Assembly (NCBI GenBank): GCA_947624815.1
Contig: CANQME010000014.1
Location: 1-41,608, forward strand
DNA from: an uncultured Lachnospiraceae bacterium
Lineage (GTDB): Bacteria; Bacillota; Clostridia; Lachnospirales; Lachnospiraceae
Direction: 5' to 3'
Length of the DNA stretch: 41,608 nucleotides
Positions 1-6,840 of this stretch are shown piece by piece. Made by a program: the position numbers and the translations under genes. Numbering within the stretch: position 1 is the first letter of the stretch; each line of letters begins with the position of its first letter. A model generated the notes under the pieces. The model was not told where the DNA came from. It saw nothing but the letters and a program-made list of their open reading frames with translations, and ran no database searches.

Positions 1-94
1 ATCGTGCTAAATGATCTGAACTGCGGTCAGGGTGCGCTGAACTGCGACCGGGGTGGGCCAGAGCCCCGGAATAATCAGCAAATGGAGATATATG

Positions 95-124
95 CAGAAA
101 GGGCGCCGGCGGGCGCCCTTTCTG
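95..124 (-). terminator. Hairpin terminator downstream of the anti-sigma gene
   Basis: A perfect 13-bp inverted repeat (95-107 against 112-124) with a 4-base loop lies 52 bases beyond the stop of the minus-strand DUF4179 gene. Read on the minus strand it is a GC-rich stem ending in TTTCTG, so it fits a rho-independent terminator with a short U stretch. It is symmetric enough to act in both directions. The rest of 1-175 shows no gene I can support, only a short direct repeat of CTGAACTGCG near positions 15-45. Confidence 0.65.
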
Positions 125-175
125 ACTGTAGACAAAGCCTTCTGACTGTCGCGGCATCGTATCCGCGCCCGGCAT

Positions 176-1042
176 TCAGTTTTCGGATTGAACCAGCGCA
201 TCCAGCCACGCCTGGGCCGCGGCCGGGTCGGCGTGCGAGGGATCAAGCGGGAGCATAAAGAGGGCGTTCAGCCCCGGATAATTCTCGTCGCGGGTGATCT
301 CGCCGGTAGTCTCATTGTAGAGGAACGCGCCGTTTTTGTAGAAGGTTCCGTCGTTGACGCCGATGTAGACGCCGCGGTCGGCGAACAGCTCCACATTGGT
401 CGTCTCCAGGATCCGGTACCGGACGCCGTCGATGACTAGCTCCGAGTAGGAACCCTTCAGGGTAACGGCGTTGTAGTTCTGAGGATCCAGTCCTTTCACA
501 TAGGGAGAGACGAAAAATGCTTCGTCGCCGTATGCGTCGTCAGAGGTGGCCTGCATCGGCGAGCCGTCGGCATGTTCGATGGCCACAACGGTATAGAGAC
601 AGTCGTCTTCCAGCGCCAGATAGTTTCCGGCGGAGGACATATAAAAGGTTCTGTTGCTGCCGTGTTCCAGGAAGTCGCTGATATTTTCTCCGGCAACTGC
701 GCCTAAAAGCGTGACCCGATAATTGCCGTAAGTCTGCGATTCATTGACCAGAACCGCGTCTTTGCCTGTAAATGCGTCCGCCAGCTTCAGATCGCCGTGA
801 CTTTGCGCCACATCCTTTGCTCCAAGCAGTCTCCATGCGGCGTAGGTGGTGACGGAGCCGACGGCCAGGATGCAGCAGATGGCGGCTGCGGTAGCGAAGC
901 GGGCGCGCGGGCGCGGCCTGCGGCGGGTTTCGGTACCTGTAATTTCCTTTCCCTGGTTGAGAATACGCCGGTTAAGCAGGGGATCCGGCGTCATATCGGG
1001 AGTAAGGGCCTGTTTCAAAAGATCATCCATATTATGTTTCAT
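176..1042 (-). CDS. DUF4179-type membrane anti-sigma factor
   Basis: Probable regulator of the ECF sigma factor encoded just upstream. The 288-residue protein has a short cytosolic N-terminus (residues 1-48) rich in basic residues near the membrane, one transmembrane segment at about 49-69, and an extracellular region of about 215 residues. This is the layout of the DUF4179 proteins that accompany ECF sigma factors in Clostridia. The start overlaps the sigma gene by 11 bases and has an AAGGAGG site 6 bases upstream, within the end of the sigma gene, so the two are translationally coupled. I see no zinc-binding HxxxCxxC motif of the classical ZAS type. That the pair forms a sigma/anti-sigma system is inferred from gene order and topology; the signal sensed is unknown. 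Confidence 0.8.
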   Translation of the reverse strand: MKHNMDDLLKQALTPDMTPDPLLNRRILNQGKEITGTETRRRPRPRARFATAAAICCILAVGSVTTYAAWRLLGAKDVAQSHGDLKLADAFTGKDAVLVNESQTYGNYRVTLLGAVAGENISDFLEHGSNRTFYMSSAGNYLALEDDCLYTVVAIEHADGSPMQATSDDAYGDEAFFVSPYVKGLDPQNYNAVTLKGSYSELVIDGVRYRILETTNVELFADRGVYIGVNDGTFYKNGAFLYNETTGEITRDENYPGLNALFMLPLDPSHADPAAAQAWLDALVQSEN

Positions 1043-1640
1043 TGAAAACCTCCTTAAGATCCTGTTCCAACAGTTTCTTTGCTTTGTGGAGCCTGCTCTT
1101 GACGGTACCCGCAGGGATCTGCAGAGCCGCCGCGATCTCCGGGATCTTCATATCTTCCATGTAGAACAGGAGAACCGGGATGCGATACCGGTCGTGAAGA
1201 CGGGCGACAGCCTGCCGCACGGCCCGGGCTTCCTCGCTGGCGATGACCGTATCCAGTGGGTCGGGTGTATCGGAGGCGGGTTCGCCGCCGGAGGCAGGGG
1301 ATCCGAAGTCGGAATCCCATGACGCTGTAAATGTGCCTGCCGCAGGTGCGCGGTCCCCGCCTGCCTCCCGCAGGGAATCCAGCGACGCCACCGGACCTGT
1401 GATCCGCCGCCGCAGGGACATTTTTCGACGCCGGTTCCGCCAGAGGTTTATGGCGACGGACAGCAGGGCGCTTTTCGGATTCCCGTTCGCATCCAGCCGC
1501 CCGGAGATCTCCGCGGCAGTAAGGAAGGTGTCCTGATACAGATCGTCGGCCTCCCCGCGGCTGCGGGTAAGGTAGCAGCAGAAGGAATAAAGATCCCTGC
1601 CGTATAGCTCTATGTAGTTTTCCAGGTCGCTCATGTGCAT
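1032..1640 (-). CDS. ECF-type RNA polymerase sigma factor
   Basis: Sigma-70 family, ECF group: directs RNA polymerase to a small regulon, probably including its own operon. Region 2 is visible in the first 75 residues (motif DDLYQDTF, used in -10 recognition). Region 4 lies in the last 65 (PEIAAALQIPAGTVKSRL helix-turn-helix). Between them is an unusually long linker of about 65 residues rich in Gly, Ala, Ser, Asp and Pro. The start is taken as the ATG at 1640, with AAGGAG 8 bases upstream. An in-frame TTG at 1646 sits too close to that site and another ATG lies at codon 3. The gene overlaps the DUF4179 anti-sigma gene. No clear promoter is assigned in the 240 bases upstream. Confidence 0.9.
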   Translation of the reverse strand: MHMSDLENYIELYGRDLYSFCCYLTRSRGEADDLYQDTFLTAAEISGRLDANGNPKSALLSVAINLWRNRRRKMSLRRRITGPVASLDSLREAGGDRAPAAGTFTASWDSDFGSPASGGEPASDTPDPLDTVIASEEARAVRQAVARLHDRYRIPVLLFYMEDMKIPEIAAALQIPAGTVKSRLHKAKKLLEQDLKEVFNET

Positions 1641-1885
1641 AAGCAAGGCTCCTTCATCTTGTATTTTATTCCGGAAAGGACGCCGAAGGCGCCTTCCGCG
1701 GCGGACGTCCGCGGACAGGATGACTGTCCTTCATTACTATATTGTAACAGAAAATGGATTCGGTTCACGAATGATATCAAAAAAGGGAATCCACTCGGAT
1801 CGATTCTCTGTCAGGCAGAGAAAAGGGATACCAAATGGATTCCCGATAGTTGGCAATATGATGGGGCGTGTTCGGAAGATATTGG

Positions 1886-2737
1886 TCACGTAAGACTGAG
1901 AAGAGCCGCTGCGTTTCCTCCGAGGATGGACCGCTTCTCGGCGTCGGTCAGCGGCATCCGCTCGATCCGGCTGATGTAGTCCGCCTGGTCTTCCCATGGG
2001 GAATCGGTGGCGAAGAGGATCCGGTCTGTGCCGTGCTTTCTGGCGAGGCGCACGAAGGCTTCGTCTGTCAGGTTCATGGTGCGGAACGGAGGCTGGTCTG
2101 CATTCGCACACGGCGTGATCGGGCCGATGGCGAAGGCCGTATCCATCCAGACGGGAGCGCCGGCCAGGTCGCGTTCGACCGCATCCCAGCAGGCCCAGCC
2201 GCCCATGTGGGCCAGCACCAGACGCTGGGGCCGGACTTCCTTCAGCACATGGAGGATCTGGGCCACAGAGCAGTAATCGTGGTCGTGGATGCCGATGTCG
2301 ATGCCGGCGTGGGTGATAAGGATGAGTCCCAGTTCATTAGCATAGTCCAGGATCCGCATCATGCGGGGATCGTCGAAATCCACGCCCTGATAGGCCGGAT
2401 GAAGCTTGATGCCGGGAATACCGGCGTCCCTGAGGCGGCGGAGCTCTCCGCGGTAATCCTCAAGATCCGGGTGGATGCCGCCGAAGGTGATGATACCCTG
2501 GGCACGCAGCGTCTCCTGTCCGGCGATCAGCGAGGAATTCACTTTCTCCACCTGGCCTGCGTAGGTCATCACCGGCAGGTTGACGGACCAGTCCACGCCC
2601 GCATGCTTCATGGAAGCGGCCAGCGCGTCTGCAGAGCCGTCGGTGAAAGGAGCGCTGCAGGACTTTGCCGCCAGCTTCTCTACGATCCCGGAGGACACCT
2701 TCTTTGGAAATGTATGGGTATGAAAATCTATGATCAT
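1886..2737 (-). CDS. Amidohydrolase-family (Amidohydro_2) metal hydrolase
   Basis: A 283-residue TIM-barrel hydrolase of the amidohydrolase_2 type, cytosolic, substrate unknown. Metal-ligand motifs are in order: HTHTF at residues 6-10 near the N-terminus, KLHPAY in the middle, ITHAG (His), VLAHMGG (His) and the C-terminal FATDSPW with the catalytic Asp. These fit hydrolases or decarboxylases acting on ring or acyl substrates; the sequence does not separate the options. The start has AAAGGGG about 7 bases upstream. It is transcribed in the same direction as the sigma pair but 245 bases away, so it is probably a separate unit. It diverges from spmA across 250 bases, and no convincing terminator follows its stop. 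Confidence 0.85.
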   Translation of the reverse strand: MIIDFHTHTFPKKVSSGIVEKLAAKSCSAPFTDGSADALAASMKHAGVDWSVNLPVMTYAGQVEKVNSSLIAGQETLRAQGIITFGGIHPDLEDYRGELRRLRDAGIPGIKLHPAYQGVDFDDPRMMRILDYANELGLILITHAGIDIGIHDHDYCSVAQILHVLKEVRPQRLVLAHMGGWACWDAVERDLAGAPVWMDTAFAIGPITPCANADQPPFRTMNLTDEAFVRLARKHGTDRILFATDSPWEDQADYISRIERMPLTDAEKRSILGGNAAALLSLT

Positions 2738-2987
2738 CGGGAATCCCCTTTCGTCTTTTTCTTCCTATCATCATAGGGGAACTTCGCCCCGAAGTCAATC
2801 ACCGGAGAAAAAATCATTGGAGTTCTGTTCTCGGCATAAATATGAAGCAGCTTTTGTTGGTGGCGGCAGGCGCGTCTGTTTCGCACGTATGCTGTATTGG
2901 GATGGTTTTGAGGTCTGTGTCTTGCACAGTATCGGAATGCTGACATGGGGACGGACTGGCGTAGGATGATGGGGAAGGAGCCGAATC

Positions 2988-3602
2988 ATGCTGAATAATA
3001 TCTGGGCGTTCATGATCCTTACGGGGATCGTCTGGGCCGCTTTTCACGGGAATATCGCCGCTGTGACGCAGGGGCTTCTGGACGCGGCCGCTGACGCGGT
3101 CAGCATCTGCATTACCATGCTGGGCGTCGTCGCCATGTGGACAGGCGTTTTGAAGATCGGAGAGCGATCCGGCCTGATCGACCGGCTGGCAGGCAGGATG
3201 GAGCCGATCCTTCGTTTCCTGTTCCCGGAACTGCCTGCGGATCACCCGGCGCGCCGCTTGATTGCCGTAAATATGATCGCGAATATTCTGGGACTTGGAT
3301 GGGCCGCCACGCCTGCGGGGCTGCAGGCTATGAAGGAGCTAAGGCAGCTGGAGGAAGAGCGGAACAGCGCTTCTTCGCCGGGGATTGCCAGCCGGGAGAT
3401 GTGTACATTTCTGATTATCAATATATCTTCTCTGCAGCTCATTCCGGTGAACATGATCGCCTATCGCGGTCAGTATGGCAGTGCGGAGCCGGCGGCCATC
3501 GTCGGGCCCGCGATCGCGGCGACGGCGGCAAGCACGCTGGCTGCAGTCGTGTTCTGCAAGATGATGAACCGCAGAAGCGGGAGGTCGGGACGGCCGGATT
3601 GA
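2988..3602 (+). CDS. spmA: Spore maturation protein A
   Basis: Integral membrane protein needed in Bacillus for normal dehydration of the spore core; acts with SpmB, with which it shares a nucleoside-transporter (Gate) fold. The 204-residue length is close to the family norm of about 195. Hydrophobic segments are near residues 5-20, 35-55, 85-105 and 165-190. The stretches NMIANILGLGWAATPAGLQA and ISSLQLIPVNMI are characteristic SpmA motifs. GGGGAAGGAG lies 7 bases before the ATG. spmB follows after 261 bases rather than directly, the gap being filled by tandem repeats. Expression in the sporulating cell is expected, but I could not recognise a sporulation sigma promoter confidently in 2738-2987. 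Confidence 0.93.
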   Translation: MLNNIWAFMILTGIVWAAFHGNIAAVTQGLLDAAADAVSICITMLGVVAMWTGVLKIGERSGLIDRLAGRMEPILRFLFPELPADHPARRLIAVNMIANILGLGWAATPAGLQAMKELRQLEEERNSASSPGIASREMCTFLIINISSLQLIPVNMIAYRGQYGSAEPAAIVGPAIAATAASTLAAVVFCKMMNRRSGRSGRPD

Positions 3603-3654
3603 GCCTGCGGACAAATCGTCGTGACAGTCAGAACCCGACGCCAGAAGGGTCACG

Positions 3655-3811
3655 TGTTGGTAAAACCGCAGCAGCAACCAGATTCCTGCGACTGCAGAAC
3701 CGCCGGTCGTTGGCGTTGTCATGCCGGCAGAACCGCCGCAACAACCAGATTCCTGTGACTGCAGATCCGCCGACTGCCGGCACTGTCATATCGGCAGAAC
3801 CGCTGCGGCGG
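3655..3811 (+). repeat. 67-bp tandem repeat, about 2.3 copies, between spmA and spmB
   Basis: Copies begin at 3655, 3722 and 3789 (partial). They share blocks such as CAACCAGATTCCTG and GGCAGAACCGC with roughly 75-80 percent identity. The block separates spmA from spmB. It contains no ribosome binding site with a plausible gene, so it reads as a noncoding minisatellite-like insertion. Confidence 0.75.
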
Positions 3812-3863
3812 AATATATGCGGGGACAGCTCCATATGTATGTAGAAAAACAGGATGTTTTCAC

Positions 3864-4388
3864 ATGAGATTGATTCTGTGGCTTTCTGATTTTCTGATTC
3901 CCCTGACCGTTCTTTACATCGTCGGCTTCGGCGTGCTGATGCGGCGGCCGGTCTACGACGACTTCGTGGAAGGCGCGAAGGAAGGCGCCGGAACCGTATT
4001 CAGCGTGTTTCCCACGCTAGTCGGACTGATGACCGGCGTGGGTGCGCTGCGGTCGTCCGGCGTTCTGGACGCGCTGACCGATACGCTTGGGCAATGGATG
4101 TCGGCGGCGGGACTTCCGTCCCCGCTCCTGCCGGTGGCGGTCGTGAAGCTGTTCTCGTCCGGCGCGGCCACCGGCCTGGCGCTGGATATTTTCAAAACCT
4201 ATGGACCGGATTCGCAGTTGGGGCTGGCAGCGTCGCTGATGCTCAGCAGCACGGAGACGGTATTCTACACGATGAGCATTTATTTCCTGTCCGTCAACGT
4301 GAAAAAGACCCGCTATACACTGCCCGGAGCGCTTCTGGCGACTGCGGCCGGAATTGCCGCCAGCATATTCCTGGCCGGCCGTCTGTGA
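3864..4388 (+). CDS. spmB: Spore maturation protein B
   Basis: Partner of SpmA in spore core maturation, a membrane protein of the nucleoside-transporter Gate family. 174 residues, matching the usual 175-180. Family motifs are PLTVLYIVGFGVLMRRPVYD near the N-terminus, the TVFSVFPTLVGLMTGVGALR membrane segment, KLFSSGAATGLALDI and the STETVFYTMSIYF segment typical of SpmB. The start has only a weak site (CAGGAT about 10 bases upstream), so translation may rely partly on readthrough coupling to an upstream message. A 26-bp repeat array begins directly after the stop. Confidence 0.93.
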   Translation: MRLILWLSDFLIPLTVLYIVGFGVLMRRPVYDDFVEGAKEGAGTVFSVFPTLVGLMTGVGALRSSGVLDALTDTLGQWMSAAGLPSPLLPVAVVKLFSSGAATGLALDIFKTYGPDSQLGLAASLMLSSTETVFYTMSIYFLSVNVKKTRYTLPGALLATAAGIAASIFLAGRL

Positions 4389-4406
4389 GAGGCCGGTGGT
4401 CAGTGC

Positions 4407-4536
4407 GAGAGCATCCGTCCCGCCGGCCAAGCGAGAGCATCCGTCCCGCCGACCAAGCAAGAGCATCCGTCCCGCCGGCCAAGCAAGAGCATCCGTCCCG
4501 CTAGCCAAGCGAAGGTATCCGTCCGGCCAGGTGTGT
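4407..4536 (+). repeat. 26-bp tandem repeat, five copies
   Basis: Units starting at 4407, 4433, 4459, 4485 and 4511 share GAGAGCATCCGTCCCG followed by CCGGCCAAGC. The first four are nearly identical, the fifth is degenerate, and decayed pieces continue to about 4575. The array fills the gap between the convergent spmB and DUF885 genes. A short hairpin (CAGGCGC/GCGCCTG, 4556-4571) follows but has no T run, so no standard terminator is evident. Confidence 0.85.
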
Positions 4537-4599
4537 GCGGGAGAATCCGACCGGCCAGGCGCGAGCGCCTGCGGCCGGCCGCCTGTGAGCGCCCTCCCC

Positions 4600-6624
4600 T
4601 CAGTTCAGAGACTGCGACAGAAGCCATACCTGGAAATCTTCCCGGATCACGGTGAACGGCGCCGGCCCTTCGTCCAGAAGGAACTGGTGGAAGTCCTTCA
4701 GGGAGAACGCGCTTCCAAGCGCTTCCCGCGCCTGATCCCGCATCTGGATGATCTCCAGGTAGCCCACGTAGTATTCCAGATAATTCACCGGCGTGCTGAG
4801 CATGATGTTGTAGACGCTTTCCACCAGGCTTTCGTCGCTGACGTCGAAGTAGGGAGCGAGAAATTCCTTCACCTGCTCCCGCGTCCAGCCGAAATAATTG
4901 ATATTGATATCAATGATGGCGTGCAGGCCCAGGCTGGCCGCCGCATTGTGGGCCAGAAGGCTCCCCAGCTCCGGCGAAAGGCCGTTCTCCGTGGTGTAGG
5001 AGTAGTTCTCCACATAGAAGGCCCAGCCTTCGCTGTAGCTTGTGAAGGAAAGGATCCTGCGCAGGCTGTCGTTGCAGTGGGACAGGAAATAGGTGTTCTG
5101 GTACATATGTCCCGGGATCCCTTCGTGCGCCAGCGTGGTATACAGCGCCTGGGAATCCGAGGTACTGTCCGGATTGATATAAATGATGCAGTCGTCGTAG
5201 TCGTCGATGGGAGGAACCAGGAAAAAGGCGGGCCCCAGGGTATGAGCCAGTTCCTCCGGCACGTATTTGGTCACATAATTGCATTCAGGGCACTCAGGAA
5301 AGTCTTCGGTGATCTGGGACGCAAGCTGCGTAAGGATCTGCTCCGGGCCGGTATAGGCGAAGGAATAATCCATGATCTGGTCGGCGGTCTCCGGATGCTT
5401 CTCAATGATCTCCGTCATGTCCTGCAGATCCGAGTCAATCTGTGCGGAAATGGCGTCGCGCAGGGCTTCGATGCTTTCATAGGAGGTTCCGATCGAGGAG
5501 TTGACCAGATATTCATAATAGCGCCTGCCTTCGGGATCATAATATAGTCCCTGGTCATTGGTACTGCTGCCCTTCAGCTGCGTCAGTCCGTCCAGAAGAA
5601 GGTCGTAAGCCGGAACGAAATGTCCGTCGATCACGGCCCGGTTCTTCTCCTTGTATTCCGTCCGTTCCTCCGGAGTAAGGCCGTCGAAGGCGTCGATCCG
5701 CTGATCGAACATGGAGGTCATGAAATTGCGGTCAGACGGCAGCCGGTATGCGGCGCATTCCTCCACGATCTGATCGACGCAGGCGTCGGTCATAAACAGC
5801 CCCGCCGCCGCTTTCTCCCGCTCGAATTCCAGGATCTGTCCGTAGTAATCGTCAATATCGGAAAGGAGCGTCAGATAGTCGTCGATATCCTGACGCTTAC
5901 GGAACGAAAATTCCGCCAGCAGGATGGGAAGCTGGGCCTGTACGCCGGTGGAAGGCGTCAGTGGCTGATAATACAGCTCCAGACCGTCTCCGGATTCCTC
6001 CAACCGGAACGCCTCGTCTAAGATCCGGTAGGTCAGCTGCTGCTCTTCGCTGAGAAGCGTCGGATCGATCTGCCTGAGCTCCGCCCGGAATTCCTTCTGA
6101 CGGCTTCTGGCGTTCTGCATCTCCGTCAGGGAGAAACTGCCGAAATCCGGCGTGAAATCGGTGATGCCGTAATCTTCCGGAGAGATCAGCGAGTAGTGGA
6201 GATTCAGGAAGGAATCGCCCAGCTGCTCCTGAAGGAAACGCCGGCTCCAGCCGTCAAAGGAGGTGCGGGCCTGCGCAGCGGCCTCCTGCCTGTCTTCGGC
6301 GCTTATGGAAGAGCCGGCGTCCGACGTGTCGAAACCTGCACTGCCGGAACCTGCACCGCCGGAACCTGCGTTGCCGGAGCCCTGCGGGCCCGCCGGGTTC
6401 GCTGCATTTCCCGGCAGGTCTGCGGAATCCGCCGCATTCCCTGGCAGGTCCGCGGAATCCCCAGCGTGCGTCTCTGCCGGAGTTGGCGGAGCCTGACCGC
6501 CGGTTTGGGAACAGGCGGCAAGCAGGATCACGAGCGCGGCGCATAGAAGGAAACAGATCCCCGCGCGCCGCGGCCGTAACCGGCGCCCGGCGGACGGGAT
6601 CGATCGTATAGTCGGTTTATTCAT
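4600..6624 (-). CDS. DUF885-family lipoprotein, putative zinc metallopeptidase
   Basis: A secreted, lipid-anchored member of the DUF885 family, thought to be zinc-dependent peptidases. The N-terminus has basic residues, a hydrophobic stretch and the lipobox LLAAC with Cys38. Next comes a Gly/Ala/Pro/Asp-rich linker with a repeated DSADLPGNAA segment, then the catalytic domain to the end. The HExxPGH motif of the family is HEGIPGH at residues 500-506. The start is the ATG at 6624, because the GGAGGG ribosome site lies between it and the upstream in-frame ATG at 6639. That gives 674 residues, within the family range. A good promoter sits at 6646-6674, divergent from metG. Peptidase activity is inferred from the motif. 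Confidence 0.88.
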   Translation of the reverse strand: MNKPTIRSIPSAGRRLRPRRAGICFLLCAALVILLAACSQTGGQAPPTPAETHAGDSADLPGNAADSADLPGNAANPAGPQGSGNAGSGGAGSGSAGFDTSDAGSSISAEDRQEAAAQARTSFDGWSRRFLQEQLGDSFLNLHYSLISPEDYGITDFTPDFGSFSLTEMQNARSRQKEFRAELRQIDPTLLSEEQQLTYRILDEAFRLEESGDGLELYYQPLTPSTGVQAQLPILLAEFSFRKRQDIDDYLTLLSDIDDYYGQILEFEREKAAAGLFMTDACVDQIVEECAAYRLPSDRNFMTSMFDQRIDAFDGLTPEERTEYKEKNRAVIDGHFVPAYDLLLDGLTQLKGSSTNDQGLYYDPEGRRYYEYLVNSSIGTSYESIEALRDAISAQIDSDLQDMTEIIEKHPETADQIMDYSFAYTGPEQILTQLASQITEDFPECPECNYVTKYVPEELAHTLGPAFFLVPPIDDYDDCIIYINPDSTSDSQALYTTLAHEGIPGHMYQNTYFLSHCNDSLRRILSFTSYSEGWAFYVENYSYTTENGLSPELGSLLAHNAAASLGLHAIIDININYFGWTREQVKEFLAPYFDVSDESLVESVYNIMLSTPVNYLEYYVGYLEIIQMRDQAREALGSAFSLKDFHQFLLDEGPAPFTVIREDFQVWLLSQSLN

Positions 6625-6645
6625 GGTTAAACCCTCCATTTTTAT

Positions 6646-6674
6646 AGTATAATTTATATTGGCAGGTTTGACAA
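6646..6674 (-). promoter_or_regulatory. Sigma-A-type promoter for the DUF885 lipoprotein gene
   Basis: On the minus strand, TTGTCA (6669-6674) and TATACT (6646-6651) are separated by exactly 17 bases. The -10 hexamer ends 22 bases upstream of the chosen ATG at 6624. Confidence 0.7.
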
Positions 6675-6688
6675 CTCATGAAAAAAGA

Positions 6689-6717
6689 TTGACGAAAGCC
6701 ATGAAAAAAGGTACACT
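6689..6717 (+). promoter_or_regulatory. Sigma-A-type promoter for metG
   Basis: TTGACG (6689-6694) and TACACT (6712-6717) have a 17-base spacer, on the plus strand. It lies back to back with the divergent lipoprotein promoter, with only 14 bases between the two -35 boxes. It implies a metG leader of about 115 bases. Confidence 0.65.
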
Positions 6718-6728
6718 GATATAAACGT

Positions 6729-6756
6729 CCGGCAGCGGAAGCCGTAAGGCTGCCGG
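6729..6756 (+). other. Leader hairpin upstream of metG
   Basis: An 8-bp perfect stem (CCGGCAGC at 6729-6736, GCTGCCGG at 6749-6756) encloses a 12-base loop just after the predicted transcription start of metG. No T-box AGGGTGG core is visible. Its role, if any, is unknown; it may only stabilise the 5' end. Confidence 0.4.
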
Positions 6757-6840
6757 AAGACCGGAAATGCTTCGGAGGGAACCGGGCCACGGCGCATCCG
6801 CAGCGGCGGCAGCCGGGAATACCAGGAAGGAGAAACCTAC

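Noticed and set aside
4354-5547. 397-codon plus-strand frame across the 26-bp repeats and the DUF885 gene
   Set aside because: Antisense to a gene with an HEGIPGH motif, promoter and lipobox; the N-terminal part is only translated repeats.
6718-6840. T-box or SAM riboswitch upstream of metG
   Set aside because: Only one short hairpin is visible; no AGGGTGG T-box core or conserved SAM-riboswitch segments.
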